Origin: Polyrhizophydium stewartii
Lineage: Eukaryota; Chytridiomycota; Chytridiomycetes; Rhizophydiales
Length of the DNA stretch: 12,933 bases
Direction: 5' to 3'
Assembly: GCA_027604665.1 (NCBI GenBank)
Contig: JADGIZ010000488.1
Location: 1 to 12,933 of the forward strand
The stretch's first letter is position 1. Every line of letters begins with the position of its first letter. Under the pieces are notes generated by a model, which saw only the letters and a list, made by a program, of their open reading frames with translations, had not been told where the DNA came from and ran no database searches. This document shows positions 1 to 9,845 of the stretch, piece by piece. Both the position numbers and the translations under genes were made by a program.

Positions 1-934
1 CGGTCAAGCTGCTCAACAACTTCCGGTCGCACGGCGACATCCTGCATGTGCCGAACGGCATGTTTTATGGCGGCGAGCTGCGCGAGTGCGCCGACCGGCT
101 CGTGACGTGCCAGTACCTGTCGTGGCCGGAGCTGCCCAACTGCGAGACGCCGCTGCTGTTCCATCATGTCGATGGCAAGGACGAGCGCGAGGGATCGTCG
201 CCGTCGTGGTTCAATGTCGCAGAGATTCAGATTGTCTCGGGTTTGGTGCAGCAGCTGCGCGACTCGCGGCACGGGTTCAAGCCCATCACGAACGACGACA
301 TTGGCATCATCTCGCCGTATAACCGGCAGTGCATGAAGCTGCGCAAGGTGCTTTCAGCCAAGGGCTTTGAGCGTGTCAATGTCGGCAACGTCGAGGTGTT
401 CCAAGGTGCGTTGGCGAGATGAGGCGGCAGCGAGCGAGCCGGGATGGTGCGGCGTGCTGGCGATGCGGCGGCGGCTGACAGCGTCGGCTTGCGACGGCGC
501 ATGCGTGTGCTTGTGTGCGTGCTTGCATGCATGCGTGCATGGATGGATGTGCAGGCCAAGAGCGCAAGGTGATCATCATCTCGACGGTGCGGTCGAACCC
601 GGACCACCTGTCGCACGACGCGCGCTTCAACCTTGGGTTCCTGTCGGATCCGAAGCGGTTCAATGTGGCCGTGACGCGGGCCAAGGCGCTTCTGATTGTG
701 GTTGGCAATGCGCACATTCTTGTCAAGGACCCATCGTGGCGAGCGTGGATCCGGCACGCGCTCAAGCTCGGGGCGTGCAAGAACCTGCCGCAGTCGATCC
801 GCGACGAGCTCGAGGACGAGGCCGCTGCCGCCGACAAGGGCGAGGACGACGAGTTCGAGATCTTAGCCAATGAGTCCGAGGACGCCGAGGACATTGGTGC
901 CAACCACGAGGCTGACTGGCGTATTTACGAGTGA
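1..934 (+). CDS. MOV10/SDE3-like SF1 RNA helicase, C-terminal part (5' end outside window)
   Basis: ATP-dependent RNA helicase of the UPF1-like SF1B group. MOV10/SDE3/Armitage relatives act in RNA silencing, RNP remodelling and retroelement restraint. The window opens inside RecA domain 2, with the first full codon at position 3. Visible motifs are NNFRSH (positions 15-32), a GKDEREGSSPSWFN block typical of MOV10, IISPYNRQ, VEVFQG/QERKVIIISTVRS (motif V) and FNVAVTRAKALLIVVGN (motif VI, about 660-710). A 149-nt phase-1 intron at 406-554 (donor gtgcgt, acceptor gtgcag) splits the Gly codon of FQGQE, and splicing restores the motif exactly. Exons are 1-405 and 555-934, with TGA at 932-934. The last 40 or so residues form an acidic tail (EDEAAAADKGEDDEFEI region) that differs from the animal proteins. 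MOV10-like assignment is firm from near-continuous similarity; orthology within the family is not proven. Confidence 0.9.
500..552. repeat. TGCA/TGCG-type simple repeat in helicase intron
   Basis: The 3' half of the helicase intron is a degenerate tetranucleotide-like tract of tgcg, tgca and ggat units, running up to the gtgcag acceptor at 554. It is not coding in the spliced model. The tract replaces a normal polypyrimidine stretch next to the acceptor. The tandem pattern is visible, but the units are imperfect. Confidence 0.7.
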
Positions 935-1077
935 GGCTTGTAGCGCTTGGCCAGCACACCGCTAGCATGCAGCACACTATCGCATCGAATGAAGCTCGGT
1001 TGCCGAACGTTTGCTGGCGGGGACGGCCAAGTTCGAGGCTGGGCCGCTTTGTCCGGCTTTGCCCGCGCTTTGTCGAC

Positions 1078-2720
1078 ATGGGACCGCCGACGCTCTCGCA
1101 AACCGAGCAGACGCTGCTCGTGACGCTGCGCAAGTTCCCGAAGGGCACCAACCATCAAGCGCTCTTGGACCACCTCCAGACATGGACCGGGACCGACATT
1201 GTCGAAGGCCTCAACTCGCTCAGCTCCAAGGTCAGCCCTTGCAGCCGCGCCGACGACGGGAGGAGGCGGAGGCGACAGCGGCGGCGATGGCCGTGAGCCT
1301 GTGACGTGGGGCGGCTGCGCTGCGGCGCCCCACAGCATTCCCCACCCGCGGGCACGATGCCGCACGCCGTTTCCACCGCGCGCCCTGCCACCGCCGGCCG
1401 CGGGGCGTGCCGAGTGCTGACGGACCGAGTGCCGCTTGTCGTTTTTGTTGCTCGCTGCGGACGACGACACCGCCGACGCCGACTCGGTCGCGGGCCGGGC
1501 CTACGGCTGCGAACGCGCGCCTCGTGGCTATCTGCGGGCCTGGGCACCGGGCACCTACAGCACTTTGTCGACTTCCTCGAGTCGAGCACCCAGGGGGTGA
1601 TCTTCCGCGCGCGGGACGCCGAAGAGGCAACCAAGTGGGACCTGCTCGATCGCAACGCTGCCTGCCCGCACCGTGCGCTGACACTCAACCGTGAATCGCG
1701 CAGGACGGGGTCCATGAACGAGCAAGAGCGTATCGTCTACCAGTTCATCAAGGCTTCATCCAACAAGGGTGCGTCGCATGCCCGCTGCTCGGCGCAGGCG
1801 GCGTCTGCGTGCTGACACTTTGAGCCTCGGCTCGCAGGAACATGGGTCAAGGACATCAAGGTCAAGTCGGGCCTGCATGGGCTGGCCGTCGCCCAGGCCA
1901 TCAAGAGCTTGGAGAAGAAGAGCTTAATCAAGGCGGTCAAGTCCGTCAAGGTATGCCGCCGCCGCCGCCGGCGAGAGGCGTGCCGAGGCCGCCTATGCGT
2001 GAGGCGAATGCTCACACGGAATCTGTTCAGACCCCGACCAAGAAGGTGTACATGCTCGCGGAAATCGAGCCATCGGCGGAGCTCACGGGCGGCGCGTGGT
2101 ACACGGACCAGGAGCTCGATGTCGAGTTCATTGACCAGCTGTCGAACCAGCTGTTCAAGTACATCGGCGCAAAGAGCATCCCGCCCGACCCGCAGTTCAT
2201 TTACCCGAGCTCGCATCCGTTCCCGACGTGCGCGGACCTGCACCGATGGATATCCAAGAGCGGGATCACGACCGTGGAGCTGTCGCGCGCCGACGTGCAG
2301 TCGCTGCTTGACCGTCTGGTGTTCGACAGCAAGATTGAGCAGATTCCGATTGGCGGCACGACCGTCGGCGGCATGGACGGCGGGTCTCGGTCGTCGGGGG
2401 GTCCCTTTGGCGCTTTGACCCGCGGTCCCAGGGCGCTTATCAGGATGAGAGGCGCGGAAAGCAGCGATGCTGCGCCCAGCGCGCCTGGGCCTGCTCAGAT
2501 CCCCGCAATAAGGATGGCAAAGCCAGGTGCGAGCCGGCTTTGCCTTGTGTGTTTGGCTCTTGAGCCCAGCCACAACCCAATTATTGGTGCGCAGCAGCAC
2601 CGCGACTTGCTCGAATTCCAATTTTTGCTCGACATCAAGACATGCTGCACACCGACCAGTGTCTGCTCTGCGGCGACTGGATGGCCCGCAAGACCATGTG
2701 GAACCACCGCTCGCACTTGA
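1078..2720 (+). CDS. RNA polymerase III subunit RPC6/RPC34 homologue; 3' end unresolved
   Basis: Winged-helix subunit of the Pol III RPC3-RPC6-RPC7 (RPC82/34/31) subcomplex, which works in promoter opening and initiation in the nucleus. Start Met at 1078 is chosen because the first winged helix (LSQTEQTLLVTLRKFPKG) follows at once; an in-frame ATG at 967 is possible. Best exon model: 1078-1230, 1561-1634, 1704-1768, 1838-1950 and 2031 onward, all phases matching. Introns are 330, 69, 69 and 80 nt. Signature stretches are NEQERIVYQFIKASSNKG, TWVKDIKVKSGL, SLEKKSLIKAVKSV, KKVYMLAEIEPSAELTGGAW (about residues 138-157) and GITTVELSRADVQSLLDRLV. Clear similarity stops near 2380 (VGGMDG). The usual C-terminal CxxC...C Fe-S-type cluster is not found in any frame just downstream. 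The frame stays open to TGA-free 2718-2720, overlapping the next locus, so the listed end is an upper limit: truncation, unseen splicing, fusion or assembly error are all possible. Confidence 0.82.
1635..1703 (+). other. Stop-free 69-nt intron inside RPC6
   Basis: The intron has donor gtgggacc and acceptor gcgcag, is phase 2, and is 69 nt long (a multiple of three) with no in-frame stop. Retaining it would insert 23 residues between EEATK and TGSMNEQER. Removing it gives a linker whose length matches RPC6 relatives, so removal is preferred. Retention would still give a full reading frame. Confidence 0.6.
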
Positions 2721-4699
2721 AATGCCTCGACAAGTTCAAGATGACGCCGAGGGTCCTGGAGCACTGGCGCACGGTGTATGGTGCGTGTCCGCCTCTGCGC
2801 GCGAGTGTGCCGAGAAGGCAGAGAGGGCTGCAGTGCCTCCGCCGCATTCTCTTCCCGCGACACCATCATCCGGATGCAGCTCGCCCATGATGCGCGCCGC
2901 CACGTTGGCTTCCTCAGGCAGCAGCAGCAGCCTGTATGCGCAGCAGTTGGATGGCGTCTATCGCGCACGCGGCTTGGTGTAGTGGCCGTGCGGGGCGTTG
3001 CGGCAGGGTTGGCGAGGTCAGGAGAAGAGTCGGGCAACGACCCCTTCTGAACCCGGTGAACACCGCCTTATCCCGGAGCCGCCGACGCCAACACCACTGC
3101 TGCTGCCACTGCCACCACTGCTGCCACCCTCAACGGCTCGCCACCAATAGCACCACCACCCCATCCCCCGCACCACACCGTTGCTGCGGTTGTCGCGCAT
3201 TTCTGTGTGCAGGCTCGGCCCTGCAGCTGTCTTGTGATCATGCTGACACCGCCACATTGACCTTGATGTTCTCCGCCTCCATGTGCTGGCTGAACCATGC
3301 AACTTGTTGGGCCTGCCTTTGCCTGCACCAGCGAGTGAACCGACCATGATCAAAAAGCTGGAAAAGTACTTTGTCATGCGCATGAAGAAAACTGGTCGCC
3401 GACAGCCTGTGGTTGATCCGCCTTTGCTTTGGCCACCTCGGCACCCACAAAAGGCACCTGCGATCCAGCCACCTGCGACGGAGTCACCTATCCCGCCGTC
3501 TGTTTCTTCCATACCATCATCATTGCTGCCGTCTACAATGCCGCTGCCCTCCCAGGTGCACATGATGGCCCCTGCCCAATCGCTCTCTCCAGGCTACACA
3601 GGATCTACCGCAAAGCCGGATAATCACATGCTGCTTCCTTTGGATGCGCAGGACTTGAGGTGCGTGCCCAACTCCTTGTGGCGGCCCTGCCATCCAGCAT
3701 GCCGTCGGCGTGCTTCCACCACTCCCACTCTCCATCAACCGCCTTGTTCTTGTCCTTTTCTGGATGACGAGTCTGCAAATGCAGCTCTGCCAACATCAGC
3801 TGACGTCTTGCCTCCCGTGCACCGTTTCCCTTGCTTCGACTGCTCAATACACTGGCGCGGCAACTCCCCCATCAAGTGCCTCTCCAATCACGTCCCACGA
3901 CCACCACAGCTTGGCAAGTCGCTATGCATCCCCTCATTCCCAAGTAGGGCACTTTGGAACTCCAGTTCGCCGGATTCACCCTGTGCAGACGACCCAAGAC
4001 CACGGAGCCACTTTGATCGCAGCCGCTGATATACGCCTAGCCACGGATTCCGAATCAGTCCAGTCCATCATCACCAGCAGCCATGGCATCCTGCCTGAGT
4101 CGCTTCAAGCTCTCGTCACTGCCACCAGCACAGGCTTTTCTCTGATTTCCGCCGCAAGCAGCACTCATGCTGCGATGGACATGCCATTGCCCTCTCAGCA
4201 CAGCGCAGACGTCTTGCCTCCAATGCCGCCGCTACCCAGCACCGAGTTGATGGGATTCTTAAGTGGGGATCAGCAGCCACTGGGCGTCATGTCGCTTCAC
4301 CGCGACATCGCAGCTTTTCCCGACTTTGCACTCACACCCATGCAAGCCTTAAAGCCCTTCAACACGTCAGCATATGCTGCGACTGCCACACAGCTGCTGC
4401 ATCCATACCGACTCGCGCAATGCAGCAACTCCAGCTTGACGAGCATAAACTCGTCTGTCTCCAGCTCTCCGGAAGATGCCAGCAACGTCATGAAGTCACA
4501 ACAGCATGCCTTGCAGCCACCCGCCTTTAGCCTTCGGAGCGCTGCTACTCCAAATGCCACGGCATCTATGCCAAGAACCCCATCGTCAGACAAGCTTGAG
4601 TTGCGGCTGAACGATGCCGTCGACTCAACTTTCCTGAGCAGCTCATTCCCGACTCAGATTCTCGGTGTGGACCTTTCCCTGCATCCTGATGAGAATTAA
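2595..4699 (+). CDS. Putative zinc-finger-like, Ser/Pro-rich low-complexity protein (splice model uncertain)
   Basis: I do not recognise this gene. Exon-like segment 2642-2780 encodes MLHTDQCLLCGDWMARKTMW followed by a HxxHxxC stretch, giving a CxxC-x11-H-x2-H-x2-C pattern that could bind zinc; codon use looks coding. A 53-nt intron 2781-2833 (donor gtgcgt, acceptor ctgcag, phase 1) joins it to a Ser/Pro-rich frame (2834-2976). A possible 45-nt intron 2977-3021 continues to 3147. Splicing across about 3050-3410 is unresolved. From about 3406 a Pro/Ser-rich frame runs to at least 3815, then switches frame, possibly through a 172-nt intron 3817-3988 (phase 0). The last frame runs to TAA at 4697-4699 and is rich in Ser, Thr, Ala, Gln and Pro, with no recognised domain. 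The peptide SADVLPP occurs twice, in the two successive frames. A transcription-regulator-like role would fit a zinc finger plus disordered tail, but this is only a guess. Two separate genes remain possible. Confidence 0.4.
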
Positions 4700-4840
4700 G
4701 CCAAATGTTGATGGTCGATTCAAGTACAGCCCCACCATACATCCAATAAGTCATAAATGCGAGTATCACTGTCTTCCATCTGAGATGATTCTGTAGCCTG
4801 ACGAGATTGCAAGTAATATTTGCCAAAAAACGGTGCTGCT
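4700..4840. other. Short AT-richer intergenic stretch
   Basis: This separates the + strand Ser/Pro-rich locus (stop at 4699) from the 3' boundary of the - strand retroelement remnant. It is visibly less GC-rich than its flanks. AATAAG and ATAAAT near 4744-4757 are weak polyadenylation-signal candidates for the + strand gene. No gene or structured RNA is seen. Confidence 0.5.
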
Positions 4841-4989
4841 TCACTTCTTTATGATGCTGAAATGAATGAAACGAGCCATTGCGACATCAGCGACGATGTG
4901 GCAGCGGTGCATGACCATGCAGCCCCTGCGTGCGATCTCGGCTCCCTTGCCCTGCAAGCTGCCGTCAACGATGGCGCGCGTCTTGCTAA

Positions 4990-5703
4990 TCAGCTCGTCC
5001 ATGGGCGGAACAAGCGTCTTGGAGTCGAGCCAGAACCCAGGCAGTGACTGTTGGCCGGCGGCGCGGTCGGTGGTGGCGCCGACCTTGTTGTTGAGCAACA
5101 ACTGCACTGCGTTGTCGTGGGCCGCGCTCTGACCGGGCATGCGTCGGCGGCCCTGTCCTGCAGGCCGCGCTCTGACCGGGCATGCGTCGGCGGCCCTGTC
5201 CTGCAGGCCGCCTTGAGAGTCAGCGCACGGCGCGGCGCCGCTGGGGTGCGACCGGTGCGGCAGCCGCTGAGTGGGCCGTGGCCGGACTCGCAGTTGTCTG
5301 AGACGCCCAGGCTTGCAGCGGTGCTCGGAATGGCGGCGGCGCGCTCAAGGTTGGCAGACGGCGACGCAGTCAAAGGCGCCGTTGGTGCGGTTGGTGCGGC
5401 GACCGGTGCCGGCGCAGACGTGGCGGCTGGCGCCGTTCCCACTGGTCCACGTTGGCATGCTCGGCGAGAAGTCGAACTTGGCGCCTTGTGCTTCGAGCTC
5501 TGCAGCAGGTCGGCGCAGGCACTGGCGACTTCCACGACGAAGCGGACGTGGGTCGGCGTGAGCGGCTTGCGCGCGGCGGGTTGGGGTGGCAGCCTGCCAG
5601 CCTCTCTCGGCTGGTGCTCGACAAAGATCGCCGGCGCTGACGTCGAGGCGGGCTTCGGCCGGTGGGCTCTGTGGACATTAGTCCAGACGAGGCAGACAAA
5701 CAT
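4990..5703 (-). other. Long Ala/Pro/Thr-rich open frame inside the retroelement remnant
   Basis: A 237-codon open frame lies between the protease and pre-integrase pieces. It contains LTPTHVRFVVEVASACADLL and then low-complexity TAPAATSAPAPVAAPTAPTA-type sequence, and it runs through both copies of the 43-bp duplication. The spacing between protease and pre-integrase is larger than usual for copia elements. It may be retroelement linker DNA, expanded by duplication, or a later insertion. High GC makes long chance frames common, so coding is not claimed. Confidence 0.3.
5120..5211. repeat. Perfect 43-bp tandem duplication (two copies plus 5 bp)
   Basis: Bases 5121-5163 are repeated exactly at 5164-5206, each copy starting gccgcgctctgaccgggcat and ending ctgcag. 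A further five matching bases (gccgc) follow. The unit is 43 bp, not a multiple of three, so each copy shifts the reading frame of the retroelement remnant. Identity between the copies implies a recent duplication or gene conversion. Confidence 0.95.
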
Positions 5704-5992
5704 GCGCAGATGTGCGGTATCCCGCTTGTGGCGCCCACGAATTCACAGCGCCAAACCCGCGCAGGTTCTTTGAGCCTGCCATTCCCGGAACATGCAAGGT
5801 GCGCTCGAGTATGAGGGCACGACAAGCGCTGCCGATCGAGGTGCAGATGACTGCATTGCCGGTGCCGTGTGCGTTGAGCGTCTTGCCGTCGGCGATCTCG
5901 ATGGAGATGCGGTCGCTCTGCTCCTGCGCAATGTCCGAGTTCAAGAAAACGCGATCTGCTCAAAAGTGTGACTAGGAACAGCCGCCAATGGC
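5678..5992 (-). pseudogene. Copia protease-domain fragment with stops
   Basis: This is the best-preserved part of the retroelement. One frame continues from 6388 to 5678 apart from stops at 5974-5972 and 5962-5960. After the stops it reads ADRVFLNSDIAQEQ, then SIEIADGKTLNAHGTGNAV, then ILERTLHVPGMAGSKNL, the order seen in copia-family proteases before the pre-integrase domain. The catalytic Asp is not present at the expected place. The frame ends in a TAA/TAG-class stop near 5680 after unrelated residues. Confidence 0.7.
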
Positions 5993-6596
5993 AACCTCGC
6001 TTGTCATGTGTACGTTGCCGCACCGTGTGTGTGTTTCCTTTCGGAAGCCAATGAAATGGTGCCAGGCGGCGGCTTTGAAGCAAGCGAGGATGGCGCCGAG
6101 CGAGAGATGCGAGACAAGGCAACAGCTGTCATCTTGCTCGGCATTTGCTGCCCTACTGCCCTTGGCCAGCATGAAGAAGCCTGGAGTCGCTTGCCCACTG
6201 GTGGAGCGACGGCACACTGCTGATAATGATTCCCCTTCTTGTGGCGCGGTTTCTTGCTGTCGGTCATGGGGGCGGCTGCCTTGGAGGTTTCGGTCTGGCT
6301 CGGCAGATGCAGCGCGAGCAGGTTGCTCAAGCACAGGTTGCCCAGGACTGTCGCAGTGCTCAGCGTGACTTTGCAGCGGGATCAGCACGGTGGCATCAAA
6401 GTCATCACACTGGATCTCACAGGACAGAGAGGAATCGCGTTACTGCCTCGACACAGAGAATCACAATGAGCTGCTGCCATGAAATGCCATTCATTCGACA
6501 CAAGAGCATGAGCAGCATTGACAAGAGTCCGAGACAAGGCAAGGGCGATACAGTGTAGGAGGGTTGTGGTTGCTGAAACAGTGGGGCAGGGAGCTC

Positions 6597-6623
6597 GAGC
6601 ATGGCATGGAGCATGGCATGCTC
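6597..6623. repeat. 12-bp direct repeat with hairpin potential just downstream of ABCA stop
   Basis: The 12-mer gagcatggcatg occurs twice in tandem (6597-6608, 6609-6620). The block begins gagcatg and ends catgctc (6617-6623), so it can fold as a short stem. It lies 30 bp past the stop codon of the - strand ABCA gene, probably in its 3' UTR. Function is unknown. Confidence 0.6.
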
Positions 6624-6652
6624 AGCGCAACGCCCATGTGAAGCCCGCGAGC

Positions 6653-9600
6653 TCACTGGAACTTGGAGTTGGCCTCGCGAATCAGCTTGAGGAAGACCTC
6701 CTCGAGCGTCGACTGGCTGATGCCCCACGACTTGATGAGGCCGTCCTTGTTCTCCTCGAGCCAATGCACAAAGTCAGGAATGACATTGGCTGATGTTTCG
6801 GGGAACTGGTAAATCAGCGCACCTGCCGAGTCGTCCTCGAGATTGGCACCGGGGATCATGCTCTGCACAATGTCCTTGACGCGCGCAGCCTCGGACTGGT
6901 CCGTCACGACCGAGATGCGGTATCCCGTGCCAAACTTGGTCTTGAGCGCAATCGAGTTGTTGATGGCGAGCAGCCGGCCCTTGGACATGACGGCGATGCG
7001 GTCGCCCAGCACGTCGGCCTCCTCCATCGAGTGCGTCGTGAGGATGACGACGCGGCCGCGCTTGAACTTTTCGATGAAGGACCACACGTGGCGGCGGTTG
7101 ACCGGGTCCATGCCCGTCGTCGGCTCGTCCATGAAGATGATCTTGGGGTCGCCGATCGTCGAGATCACGAGCGACAGACGCCGCTTCATGCCGCCAGAGT
7201 ACGTGCCCGCGCGCACGTCCGCAACCGTGTGCAGCCGCACGGCATACAGCCGCTCCTCGATCAGAGTCTTGAGCTGCTCATGCGGGACGCCCTTGAGGCC
7301 AGCGTAGAGCTCAATGTGCTCGCGCGCCGTCAGGTCGTCAAACAGAATGTCGTGCTGCGGGCAGATGCCCATGATCCTGCGGATGCGCTGGATATTGTAG
7401 CGCACAGACAGGTCGTAGATGAGCGCATCGCCCGAGGTGGCCGGCGTCAGGCCCGACAGCACCGAGATGGTCGTCGACTTGCCGGCGCCGTTCTGGCCCA
7501 GCAGCGCCAGCAGCGTGCCCTCCTCGACCGTGAAGCACGAGTTGCGCACCGCAACCTTGTCGTGCTTGGACACATACAGCGGGCTTTTGCGGTACACCTT
7601 GCGCAGGTTGACGATCTTGAGCGCCGGGAAGTACTCGGGGTCGAGAGCGCACTCGCGCGAAGCGACGACGTCCGAGTCCTCGCCGCCCTCGAGCGGGATC
7701 ATGGCTTTGCCGCTCGTGTTGCGCTTCTGCCACTCGCGACGGTTGGTCGACTTGGCCGAGCTGGTCTCGAAGCCCCAGTAGTTGGGCGTGAGGAAGAACC
7801 ACGGCGGAGACGCCATGCCGTACTCGTTCGGGATGACGTTGTCAAAGTACCACAGCAAGAGGCCGTACAAGGCGCAGTTCATGATCAGCAGGTACCACGC
7901 CTGGACGACGGGCGGAACATCGGGCGGCTTGTCGCCGTACACGGGCAGCGACGCCGGAGGCAGCGGCGAGTAGAGGCTCGACCACGGGAAGCCTGGGCCG
8001 GGGATGTACGTCAAGCTGAGCAGGTCAAACTTTCCTGTGGTGAGAGTCGAGATGTCGAGGAACATGTGGCCAAAGTTGAAGAACGGTAAGAACATGAGGA
8101 TGCCCCAGCCAATCGGGCCGATCGTGTCGCGCGACCACCAGATGTAGCCGAGGTTGGGGCCCGAGAACACAAACGACTCAAAGAGCAGGCCGACGATGAA
8201 CAGGAAGATGCCGATCATGATGGCTACGCGGGAGCGCCGCACAAGCGTGGTGAGGAAGAAGGCGAACATGAGCATGGCCTCGCCAAAGAGGAAGAACAGG
8301 ATCAGGAGCACGGCAAAGTTGGTGTTGCGGAAGACCTCGAAGCCAAAGGCGAGGCCAAAGATGCACGTGAACAGCGCGTTGATGAACACCAGTGCCGTGT
8401 TGGACAGCAGGTGGCTGAGCCAGTACACGGCCGGACGCAGGCCCATGACTTCCATGCCGTGGCGCAGCTTGAGCTCCTTCTCGGTCACGATCTGGTTGAG
8501 CACGTTGATGAAGATGATCATCTCCGAGCAGAAGAAGAACACGGGGCCGAGAGGCAGCACCACCGAGTCCGACAGGTGGCTGGGCGGAATTAGCGGCCAG
8601 TCCTTGAGCGAGATGTCGATGTTGGCCTTGACCGTGGCCGTCGGGTCGTCGAGCACAGTGACTGCACGTGGAGAGTGTGCGCGTGTATCAGCTTGTGCGG
8701 ATGTCCCAGGCTCACAAGCGCGCACACCAAACGGAACGCACTGATGGCTTCGTCGAGGCCACGCACAAAGGCGAGCACTTCACGGCCAAAAATGTCGGTG
8801 TCGTTGCCGGCGTTGGTGGCGTTGAACCACAGCTGGTACTGGATGTTGATGGGCGACGCAGCGGTCTGGCTGAAGGTGACGCCCCAGGCGGTGGTGTTGG
8901 GGTGCTTGAGGGCGTAGTTGTAGATGAAGTCGGCGTCCGGCACGGGCACAATGTCATACACCTTTGTGGGGCCAGCAGCAGAGTCTTTGAGGGGGCGGCG
9001 GTGGTGGCGGCATGTCAGCGATGCAGCAGCACAGCAGGGGAGGCTCGAGCAGACAGCGCACCGGTGAAAGGGCTCTCGATGTTGAGCGAATAGCCGACGC
9101 GCGGCTGGTTGAGATCCGAGAAGGTCTGCATGATCTTGTTGTAATCGACATTGTTGACAGTTGTTGCGGGCGTATACATGATTGTCGCACATGGCTTGCC
9201 CGAGTCGGGTCCCTGGTGTTGCGAGCGAGATGCAGAGGCCACTGTCTTGTGAGCGCAGATCGGGAGCCATGATCGACAGCATCGCCAAACTCACCTGGCA
9301 GCGCTGCACGCCCTGCAGTGCGCCAAGCGGCGGGTGAGGGTTGGAGCGCGACTGGTTGACATTGTCTGCCTGCTGCAGCACAAAGAGGAGAAGGTGGAAG
9401 ATGAAAGGGGCGACAATGGCTTGTGCGAGCGTCGAGCTTGGGTAGCGGCGCTGGTGGCGGTGGGCGACCAAGCGGGCCAGGCGCGAGAGGATACGATGGC
9501 AGCGTGGCGAGCAGCCAAGGCAAGGCGATCCGCGACAAGTCGGCGCAGGCGTGGACGGCAAGCAGCAGTGCGCAATGTGTCGAGGTGACGAAGCCGTGGC

Positions 9601-9820
9601 GGCGGCGGAGCGGTCAGCAAGCGGCCAGTGTGCAAGCCGGCGGCGGTGGCGGAGGGCGAGCGAGGCGGCAGGCGGTGCGGGGGCGACCAAGACGAACCTG
9701 CAGGATGGTGTTGCGGCGCAGCATGATGACCAACTGGTCCCAGAACGACCTGAAGAACGACTTGTCCTCGACGGACGAGAGGCCAAAGGCCGTGCTGGAG
9801 CGGCGCACGGGGTGGGACAT
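6653..9820 (-). CDS. ABCA-type half ABC transporter, five exons, 896 aa
   Basis: Membrane exporter/flippase-type half transporter (TMD-NBD) of the ABCA family, whose members move lipids or amphipathic compounds. Exons on the - strand: 9820-9698, 9450-9295, 9212-9062, 8984-8733 and 8661-6653. Introns are 247, 82, 77 and 71 nt, phases 0, 0, 1, 1, and the spliced length is exactly 897 codons. ATG at 9820 is the only ATG in its open frame and precedes FFRSFWDQLVIMLRRN. TM1 is at about residues 51-67 (AIVAPFIFHLLLFVLQQ). An extracellular loop of about 190 residues follows. The family motif TEKELKLRHGMEVMGL is at 287-302, and further membrane segments run to about 500, ending DNVIPNEYG. NBD: Walker A GQNGAGKST 616-624, Q-loop CPQHD at about 661-665, signature YSGGMKRRLS 715-724, Walker B IIFMDEPTTGMD 735-746, H-loop His771. 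The C-terminal STLEEVFLKLI motif is present. All catalytic motifs are intact, so this looks functional. It is half-size, as in plant and Dictyostelium members, not the full-size animal form. Substrate is unknown. Confidence 0.92.
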
Positions 9821-9845
9821 GGTGGCGGCAGAGAGGGGCCGAGAG

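Larger units (their letters stand above)
4841..6470 (-). mobile_element. Degraded Ty1/copia retrotransposon gag-pol remnant
   Basis: Read on the - strand, pieces of a copia-type polyprotein appear in the expected order. A gag-tail-like basic segment (6330-6220, frame ending ...TDSKKPRHKKGN) comes first. Next is an aspartic-protease-like region about 5990-5744 with the copia block IEIADGKTLNAHGTG and LHVPGMAGSKNL. A GAG-pre-integrase-like segment follows at about 5035-4910 (VPPMDELISKTRAIVDG...ARRGCM). The copy is dead: two in-frame stops (5974-5972 and 5962-5960) lie at the expected protease active site, where a GGCS remnant replaces the usual DSG. Frames change between the gag, protease and pre-integrase pieces. 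The His and Cys positions expected for the integrase zinc finger are substituted. No integrase core, reverse transcriptase, RNase H or LTR was found. Assignment to copia rests mainly on the protease block; the outer limits are approximate. Confidence 0.72.

Noticed and set aside
5051..5773. 240-codon + strand open frame in the retroelement region
   Set aside because: Ala/Gly/Arg-rich shadow on the strand opposite the copia pieces; no domain.
4841..6500. LTRs flanking the copia remnant
   Set aside because: No matching direct terminal repeats were seen on the two sides.
7031..8089. 352-codon + strand open frame opposite the ABCA gene
   Set aside because: It lies antisense to the intact ABCA exon 5, is Arg/Ala-rich without domains, and is a mirror of GC-rich codon bias.
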